A stretch of DNA of 64,000 bases. Source: Pinus tabuliformis (lineage: Eukaryota; Streptophyta; Pinopsida; Pinales; Pinaceae). The stretch is taken from the NCBI GenBank assembly GCA_031772625.1, contig CM062804.1:278646598-278710597 (forward strand), given 5' to 3'. Positions 55,761-64,000 of the stretch are shown here, one piece after another. The translations under genes were made by a program, and so were the position numbers. Within the stretch, counting starts at the first letter, position 1, and every line of letters starts with the position of its first letter. The notes under the pieces are model-generated. The model was given only the letters and a program-made list of their open reading frames with translations, did not search any database and was not told the DNA's origin.

Positions 55761-56690
55761 CTATCATAGTTCTTTTAAACCACCGTGGTGGTGAAGAGTC
55801 TTCCTGAGCACTAATTCGTCGCTAATATTTTTTCCGTGGGGACCTCACAGAACACAGGGATGGGAACGACAGTTGGGTGCCAGGCATCGGATAAAGCCCG
55901 GAGTTCTGTTGAGAGGCTAGAGTCCAGTACGTCAAAAAAGAACAAGTGAGGGATAGTCCAGTACGTCTGGCAATATCGCTTCATACATTGCGCCATAATG
56001 ATCTCTGCCCAGGAGTCTACGGTCAATGCTGAAATTATACGTGGTGTCTTTGATTTGGAATGTCCAAGCATTGTGTTATTTGGAAAAAATATAAATATCT
56101 AAGATTGTTAGGGTAGGGCTCGGTTGCTGTAGGAATCTCTTGCAGATGCAGAAGGTGTAAACTTCGAAATACGAGGAGTGTGAAGGTCCATATAATCACA
56201 AGGCAGTAGACCATGTAAGGGGCCGCCGTCATGATGAAACGTTAGCGTGAATAATGAAAAAACGTTCAATTCTTGAATTACGGCACTGCAACTGATACCA
56301 TCATTGTCCTACGTAATGTGCTTCAGATTTGTTTTAGATTTACGAGTCAGAAGTACAATTGGGGCGAGTCCAAATTAGGGTTTTAGAAATGGATGGCAGC
56401 CCTTTCATCCAAACATGTGGAGGGCTGCTCAAATTGAAATTGGAGAATCGAATAAGTGAAGAAGCTATGTACTTTATTCATTTTATATGGTTAAACTTAT
56501 TATGTGAGGGACTAAGTTGCAATACAGCATTTATTAGAATAATAATTTTTTTATTTATTTAAAATAAGGATTAAAATATTTTATACGAATAAATTTATTT
56601 AATTTTATTTGCCAATTTATATTAGCAACATTTAGAATATTTTTTATCTTTTTTCAGGATTTTTGTGGGTTTTTATACTGTAAAGATCTT
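55761..56690. repeat. Module H and linker of unit B
   Basis: Near-identical to 1-470 plus 6390-6830 without the hAT element. Here GGGGCGAGTCCAAATTAGGG (about 56361-56380) passes directly from H to the linker and even lacks the TA run. Contains a short duplication GTCCAGTACGTC not seen in A. No gene. Confidence 0.8.
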
Positions 56691-58530
56691 ATATGAAGTT
56701 GGATTCACGAGTGATATTGTTAGTATTTCTTTAGTTGAAACTCGGAAGCATGATGAATATAGGGTCCTCAAATAGATGGATTCACTCTTTGGTCAACTTA
56801 GAACATGAAATCATCTAGTATAGGTTTTGGTGGTATAACTTGTTATATCAAAAATAATATTTCTTCTCACATTCAGCTTCATAAGATTGACTCCCTCAAT
56901 CAGTACATTTGGATCGAAATTTCTGACACTAACACCCATAGGAATTTTCCTACTAACACCAATATAAATTTTCTTGCAATTTTTTATTTTTCTCCTATCA
57001 ACTCTACCTCTAAAAGAAAAACAACTTGGATTAGAATTGCCCCTTCAATACCTCATAACATAATATCCATAGCCTAGGGAATGAATTAATATCCTTTTAT
57101 TTGGAGATTTCAATCCTAGAACAACTACTAATCAAGCTATACTCCTAAGTTCTAACTCTACGCCTAACTCCTTATAGATAGATGAGGATTATGACTTAGC
57201 TAGTAGATTCAAAAGAAATTATAAAGACGTAACTCAAAAACTATTTGCTATTAATCTTATCAAGCTTTGTAGTTCCAAAGACTTAATAAGTAGTCTACCT
57301 CTGGCCATATGACTTGTATTGATGGGAATGAAAATAGTTTTGTGGATTACGCTATATCAGTTACCCATGTTCTCAACCATATTGTAATTTTTGACCTCAT
57401 AAATGACCATGAGCCTGACTTTGACCATAGACTCCTATGCTTAATGCTAAATCTTTTTGTGCACACCAACCACATGCAAAACAATTGTGAGAGAGGCACA
57501 TTCATTTCAACAAAACTAAAATGCATCATATTTTCTAGGATTTGAAGAGGGATTTAGGTTTCTTAATGTATAGTGATAACATTGATCACATATACCACAA
57601 TTTTTCTACAACCCTTTCCACTACTGTTAACAAATTCTCCCTTAATGTATAATGGTAACATTGATCACATATACAACAGTTTTATTACAACCTTTCCACT
57701 ACCATTAATAGATTTTCTACCAAGGCGTAGTATAAAAAGAATAATAGATCTTCCAACTCTTGGTATGATAATGATTGTAAAATTTGCAGAAAAGCGATTT
57801 GGTATGCTCCTAATGAAACTATAAAGATTGAAGAAATAAGTGTGTACAAATCTCTTATGAAAAGGAAGAAAAGGTCCTATATAAATAAGAGGCTAAGAGC
57901 GTCTTCTTCATCTTTAGTTGAGCCTAGAATTTTTTAGAGGAAGATACATAATTACAAAATAAAATAAAATAATTCAATCCCCTTAAAGAACTGGGATATC
58001 TATCTTAATAATCTTTAGACTCCTCGAAAACCTAGAAAACACCCTAAGCAATCCTATAGAGGAAGATGTATTTTATTTGGATGGCATGGATTTAAGGATT
58101 AAGAATCTCATTAACAGGAAAACTAGGGATATCGAAGGCTACGAAGATGAAATTCTCAAAATGGGAAGCTCTATTGTCACCCATCACCTTCACAAACTTC
58201 TCAATTCTACAATGAAACACGACTACCGTAAGCCTTTGCCTTATGCCTAAAATCTTGTTGTGTCTATATTTAAAAGTGGTAATAAAAATGCCCCTCTAAC
58301 TATATGACCTATAAGATTAGCCACATATACCCAAATTATATGGACACATTTTGGAAAAGAAGATTAGCCTATGGCTTGAAAGCCATGAAAGAGCCAAAAT
58401 ACAAGTTAACTTTAGGAGATATCACTCAACTATTGATCATCTTGTTACTCTTAGGATCATTGCTGAGCTATGTTGCAATAATAAAATTGATCTCTTATAT
58501 TGTTTTGTTGAGTTTATAAAATATTAAATA
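56691..58530 (+). pseudogene. Decayed non-LTR retrotransposon (LINE), copy B
   Basis: Very similar to copy A (6831-8660), with endonuclease text at 56805-57077 and the RT finger motifs STIDHLVTLR then FV(E)F near 58420-58515 in an alternate frame. Several stops and indels. It shares the 3' truncation with A and C. Confidence 0.75.
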
Positions 58531-59160
58531 AAAAGAAAAAAATTGAATAAGAAAAATAAAATAAAATTGAAGCCAAACAAAAGGAAAAATTATAGAGTAT
58601 ATGAAGTTCCGAGCAAAAGAAAAAAACAATTATACATAATAAAGCTAAATGCAACCTACACTAGCATGTAAAAGCAAAACATGTTTTTGAATTGATCCAA
58701 GTCTTGTAATCCTAGCTAAGGGTTGGATTAGCCAACAATAGTTGTCATAATTAAGAAAGTGTTAAAGTGTATTAACTACTTCCCGTTGGTTGATAGTTTC
58801 TAGTAGATTCTTTTATTAAGAAAATTAGTCATGCAGATATTTAATCTAAAATTAACATAGCCATTTTTATTTTACTAACCATCTCTATTTAGAACTCTTC
58901 ATTATCTTTTTACAAATTATGAGGTTATCGGTTCTATTCATTCTTGTATCCTCAAACCATTCAAGCACTGAGATTTCAAGTTAAAAAACCACAACTTTAA
59001 GCAATATTGTGAATTATTTGTGAGTATTTAATAACTCTAACCATCAGTTTTTCTCCTCTCTCTACAAATCTCAACTCAAAAAGTTAACTACAAATTTAAT
59101 AGATAAATGTAGCCAAATTAAAAATTCAATCGCAACTCAATAATCTAACTAAAACTTCAA
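58531..59160. repeat. Unit B flank between LINE and J', with the empty copia-1 site
   Basis: Matches 8661-8958 joined to 14818-15180. AAGAAAATTAGTCATGCAG (58818-58836) is the clean pre-insertion sequence of copia-1. No gene. Confidence 0.78.
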
Positions 59161-59800
59161 ATTTTAAAATGTAGGAATATTTAAAATTCGAATGGGTTAA
59201 AACATCATAATGTAGTTTTCTACCCCTTCGAATCTAGTGTTTGGCAAAATATTGTTTTGTTGGTATGAAACTAATAGAATGAATGACTTTATTTTAGTTT
59301 TTAAAGTCAGGTGACAAAACCATTGTGTTATATTTGCGGCGCTGCAGTAGTACAGTTAGCACGAGTTAAATAATTAAAACGTTTAGTTTTAGCATACTAT
59401 GTCATTCAGACTCGATTTGCTGACTTACATCGCGCGTTCAAAAGATTTCAAACAAATTGTGTGATTTCAATATTTAGGATAACAGTTCTAGAAATTTCCG
59501 AGAATACAAACCATCTCACTCAGCTGTGTATCACTTAAGTAATTCTGTCTCGCTCAGCTGTTGTAGAAGCCATCTGTTCATTATTTAATTTCGAGTGAAG
59601 CCACCAACAGAAATAGCTATGAATAGTTTAGCAGAAAACGATCAAGCAAACCAAACTCCCCTGCAGCTTCAGAGGGCAGAGAGAACAGCGATCCCTCTGT
59701 TTCAAAGAGCATGGGGACTGTCATATTGGTATCGCAAGGTAGTTGGAGATGTTGTGGAAGGAGAACCTATTACTAAAAGTTACATTTGTTTATGAAGCTA
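59161..59800 (+). pseudogene. Truncated JAZ 5' region and exon-1 relic (J', unit B)
   Basis: The ATG is at 59619, opening MNSLAENDQANQT. It has the same single-base deletion as unit A, which puts both out of the JAZ frame, and the same loss of the TATA-like segment. Similarity to JAZ ends after GGGGACTGTC. The full JAZ gene of this unit should lie beyond the right end of the window. Confidence 0.75.
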
Positions 59801-60501
59801 AACTACCCTTTCTGTTGAAGAGTGGCGTGCAAAACACATGTATGATAAAGAGAAAAGAGAGTATGGAAAAATATTCAGAGCTGCAACAAAAAAGAGAGCA
59901 TAAGAAATGGAAAAAAGCATTAGAAAACATAAGAAATGAAAACAAGCATCAGAGTTGTTGAATATTTTAAGATACTAAAAAAAGAGAAGAAAGAAATTAA
60001 AGGTATTACTTTCAATCTTATCTTATGGGGGTTGATAAAAAAAATTCAATAATTAGTAATGGAAGTATAAATAGATATAGAAAAAAATCAAATAACTAGA
60101 AAATAATGTTTAATAAAAAGGTGAAAATAAAGTTGAAAGCAAAGGGAAAAAAATATATAGTATTTAAAATTCATAGCAAACAAAAGAAAAATTATACATC
60201 ATAGAGCTATAGTCAACCTACACTAGCATGTAAAATCAAAGCAAGTTTTCGAATTGTTTCAAATGTTGTAATTCTAGCTAAAACTTACACCAGCAAGTAG
60301 TTCCTGCTAGTTGTTGTCAAAATTGAAAATGTGAAGTGTGTTAACTACTCCCAATACAACGATAATTTTTAGTAATTTCAAAAGATTCTAAACTTAAAAT
60401 AATCAATTATAAAAGTATTTAAACTAAAATTAACATAACCATAATTACTTTTCTAATCATCTTTGTCTAAAATTTTGCATAACTTTTTTAGAAGGTACTC
60501 C
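59801..60501. repeat. Unit B sequence between J' and copia-2
   Basis: Matches 15801-16474 including the unassigned HKYDKDKREYGK-like text. Ends at ACTCC, the copia-2 target site with one base changed from TCTCC. Confidence 0.65.
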
Positions 60502-63500
60502 TGTTGGAAGGAACTAGAATTAATTCCAACTACCACCTTTATTATAGCACCCATAATTCAATAGAAGGTTAAATGCAGTTTCTAGAGATCTTTGACAAAT
60601 GAACAAGCTTCCTGAAGAAGCCACTGCCCCAATTAATCTCCAGAACCTTCTCCATCCTGTATAAATACTTGTTTAATCGATGAATGGAAGCAAGTTGTGG
60701 AGTTCTCAATTCAGTGTTGTGTTTATGAGTTTGAGTCTCTATGCACTCTAATATGGTATGAGAGCAGGTGTGAGGTCGAGAGTTGTGTGAGGCTCGGTGG
60801 TGTGTGTAATATTCCCACGCTCCTTGTGTTTGAGGTGAGCGATCAGAGTGAGTGAAATATCGTTGTGTGTTGCAGAGGAGTCTAGCAAAGGAGTTGTGAG
60901 CTGTGTTGAGTGTTGAGTTTGTTTGATGTTGCAATTTTGTAAACTGGAACAAGGAAGGCGCACCCCTATCGAGAGCCTCGTAGATTTGTTGCTTGCTTGG
61001 AGGGCTACGCGAGGGAAATCTGCCTCTGCGTGCCAGAGTCATGGTCAACCTGCGTGTTGGTCATGCGTGGACTGGCGAGGAGCCTGCCTCCGTCGTTACT
61101 GGAAACCCTGTGCTATTTTTATCTGAGTAAAAAGGGCTTGGAGATGAAGGGATTGGAGTCTGAGTTTGCGTCAGAGACATATACTGCATTGAATGTTGCT
61201 CAAAAAAATTTGGACAGAACAGTTATGTTATTTGTGCTTTTTCTTTGAAGATTGGTATTCGATGTTTCTCCATGATGTAGCTAGCTTTTGCATTACTGAG
61301 ATTTTAGAACGCAAGCAAGATATATGGTTGTCTTTGGTTTTGACTTTTTTTAACGAATTACTAAAACTTTAGAACTCAAGCAAGATATATGGTTCCCTCG
61401 GTTGTTATTATTGAGTAAGGAAATATTGAAGTTGTGAAAAAAAAAAGGGAAAGGAATTTTTTTTTTGGTGATTGGAGAAAGTTTTTTTTTCATCGTGGCA
61501 AATTTGTTGCCTGATACTTATTTGAATGAATTCACCAAAATTGATAGAGAAAATTATGTGAATTTGAAATTGAAGTTGATGACTGTTTTAGAAGGTAATA
61601 ATTTGTGGTCCATTGTGAATGGGGATGAGCCCAAACCCATTGTTGCAGGTTCTATTCCAGATTGGGAGAGAAGGGAGACAAAAGAAAAGGTGTTGTTGCG
61701 TATGTCCGTAAAGGAAAACATTATTACTCACATCAGACATTGCAAGACATCAAAAGAAACATGCGATACATTGAAGGGTTTGTATGAAACAACAAATGCA
61801 AACTAGATCTTGTTTTTGAAGACTAAGCTTTTATCTCTAAAAATGGAAGCAAATGAAAATATAAGCAATTTCATATCTCGTGTCAAATATTTAAGTGATA
61901 AGTTAGGAGATATTGGTGAAAAGGTGTCTAGTACTGATTTAGTCACCATCTCATTAAATGGCTTAGTGCAAGATTATATAATTTTTGCTTCAAGACTTGC
62001 AGCTAGAGAGAAACCCCCTACATTTGATGAATTGACAATTCTTCTACAAGAGAAGGAGATGATGAAGAGATTTAATTTGGGCTCTAGCAGTTCAGATTTG
62101 GCATTGGTAGCCAAAGGCAAAAATCCATACAGAGGCAAGCCATGAGACAAGAACAAAGGAGGCAAGTTTCAAGCAAAACAAAAAGGTATGACACAATCTA
62201 AATTTCCAATCCATAAAAGAAATGATGATTGTTATTACTGTGGCAAACCTGGGCATCATTCTAAATATTGTTATAAAAGGAAATATAATGAGTCTAGGTA
62301 AAGAAACAGAAGGCATAATGGAAATTTCGTGGACAAAGATACCTCAACCAATGATGGATTTAAAAATATCAAATTGTTTGTTTCCGATGCCGCATTGTCT
62401 GTGGAAAATGATGATAAGAATGCTTGGTTCATTGATTCTGGTGCATCACTCCATATGTCTTGTAATAAGGAGTGGTTTGATGAATATTATGAAAACATTG
62501 ATGGAACATATGTTTGTTTAGGAGATAACAGATCACTTAAAGTTCAATGTTATGGAGTAATAGGTGTGAATTCGCCTAATGGACAAGAGAAACAGATCCA
62601 TACTGTGATGTATGTTCCTGATATCAAAAAGAATTTAATTTATGTTTCTACTATCACTGACCAAGATTTGAAGGTGGAATTTGTTAAATCACAGTGTGTA
62701 GTAAAAGACATTCAAGATCAGTATAAGGTTATTGCCACAGGAACCAGAGTTGGAGGCTTGTATAAGTTGGACATGACCAGGAAAAGTCATCAAGCGTTGG
62801 CATCTACAACAATATCAACAGTAGATTTATGGCATCAAAGGTATGGACATCTAAATCACAAAGATTTAATGCTACTTCAAAAGAACACAATGGTTGAAGG
62901 TCTTCATGTCTTGAAGAATGATCATGTTGAATGTGAAGCATGTGTACTTGGCAAGCAACATATGGAGGAATTTCCTATACATAAAGAAAAAAGGCAAAGG
63001 GAAATTCTTGAATTAATTCATACTGATGTATGTGGACCTATGCAAACTAGATCTATTGGTGGAGCATGGTATTTTCTTATTTTTGTGGACGATAGATCTA
63101 GGTATACATGGGTTTATTTCATAAGAAATACGAGTGATGTTTTTGAGTATTTTAAAGAATTTAAGAGTATGGTGGAAAAACAAACTGGTAATTACATCAA
63201 AATTTTGAGATCTGATTAGGGGGGAAGAATTCAAATCAAGAAAATTCAACCAATATTGTAAAAGCAATGGGATTCTGAAACAATTTATAGTGCCACATAC
63301 ACCTCAGCAAAATGGAGTTGCTGAGAGGAAAATTGGAACACTAGTTGAATGTACACGTAGTATGCTTCAAGGTAAACATATCTTTAATGTTTTTTTGGCT
63401 GAAGCCATTAATACTACTGTTTATTTGAAAAATAGGAGTCCAACCAAAAGTTTAGAGCTTAAAACACCTTTTGAAGCATTTTATGGGTACAAACCAAAAG

Positions 63501-64000
63501 TGAGTCATTTAAGAGTTTTTGGTTGCAATGCATTTGCTCATATTCCAAAAGATGAAAGAAGAAAACTTGATGCAAAGTTAATTAAGTGCATATTTATTGG
63601 TTATTGTGATAATCAGAAAGCATACAAGTTGTTTGATCCCAGTACTCATAGACTGCTTGCAAGTAGTGATGTGGCGTTTCATGAGAATGCAAATGAAGGT
63701 GATAAAATAAATAATACTAGTGTATGGCATGATATTGATGATTATGTCAAATTAGATACAAGTGATGAACAAGAACAAAAACAAGCACATGAATAGGTAC
63801 AAGTTAAAGAGCAAGTAGCATCAAGCAGTCATGGCACTCCAAGGAGAGGAGAGGAGACTCTGTAAAGCCAAAATAAAGATGAAAGTAGTAAAACTCCAAG
63901 AAGGTCATCACGTCAAAGTCAGGTACCCGTAAGGTATGAAGATTATGCATTAATGTCTCATGTTATGAATGTTGTAGAACCTTCAAGCTATGAGGAAGCT
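60502..64000 (+). mobile_element. copia-2 retrotransposon, copy in unit B (cut by the window end)
   Basis: The 5' LTR is 60502-60753 (252 bp). It keeps the 29 bp missing from the 3' LTR of copy A. It differs from the A 5' LTR by about 9 substitutions and one gap. The primer site is TGGTATGAGAGCAGG (60754-60768), with one change from the tRNA-Met match. The element stands at the same position of the repeat unit as in A. Confidence 0.92.
61465..64000 (+). pseudogene. copia-2 (B) gag-pol, interrupted, partial
   Basis: Gag reads to TAG at 61804-61806 (Trp in copy A), then TGA at 62143-62145 (Trp in A). The zinc knuckle CYYCGKPGHHSKYC is intact here. A small insertion brings TAA near 62299. Protease is WFIDSGAS near 62430. 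Integrase follows to TAG at 63217-63219 (Gln in A). The extra A at GGGGAAGAATTC (about 63222) is shared with copy A, as is the TAG at 63794-63796. The integrase Glu region NGVAER is near 63315. RT would follow outside the window. Confidence 0.9.

Overview
The window reads as nuclear DNA of a seed plant with a large, repeat-rich, AT-rich genome. The evidence is a spliced jasmonate ZIM-domain (JAZ/TIFY) gene, Tnt1-like Ty1/copia retrotransposons primed by initiator-tRNA-Met, a Ty3/gypsy gag remnant, hAT transposons and degenerate LINEs. A gymnosperm is my guess; the sequence does not prove it. No bacterial features, tRNA, rRNA or CRISPR were seen.

The ground plan is one composite unit repeated at least three times: a module H (unknown function), a decayed LINE (L), a truncated JAZ first exon (J'), a full four-exon JAZ gene (J), and a 3' flank. 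Unit A runs from before position 1 to about 27.8 kb. Unit C is about 28.2-38.05 kb. Unit B is about 50.6-64 kb and runs off the window before its full JAZ gene. Unit A holds an open four-exon JAZ gene (22855-25440, predicted 215 aa). Unit C holds a diverged one (35240-36643, predicted 207 aa) whose original start codon is gone, but which may start at an internal ATG brought into frame by a 35-nt deletion.

Mobile elements interrupt the units and can be ordered in time. A copia element (copia-2; 16475-21725 in A, 60502-64000 in B) occupies the same site in A and B with shared defects, so it pre-dates the A/B duplication. C has the empty site. Later, A alone received a 5.9-kb hAT transposon (481-6381) with an uninterrupted 762-codon transposase ORF, and a Tnt1-like copia element (copia-1; 8959-14812) with perfect 5-bp target duplications and an open 1061-codon pol. 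A non-autonomous hAT-like element sits in intron 2 of JAZ-A, and a small TIR element sits in intron 3 of JAZ-C.

Between C and B lie a longer LINE copy (38.1-41.1 kb, itself split by a 459-bp hAT-type MITE), an unrecognised stretch, and a decayed minus-strand LTR retroelement with a gypsy gag (about 42.7-50.6 kb). Unit B's left flank is split by a 4.08-kb LTR element (50947-55025). It has no gag-pol but carries fragments resembling four host genes: a GH81 beta-glucanase, an F-box protein, a RabA GTPase and cytosolic Hsp70. The Hsp70 piece sits inside the Rab piece. This gene-capturing retroelement and the JAZ array are the most notable content.
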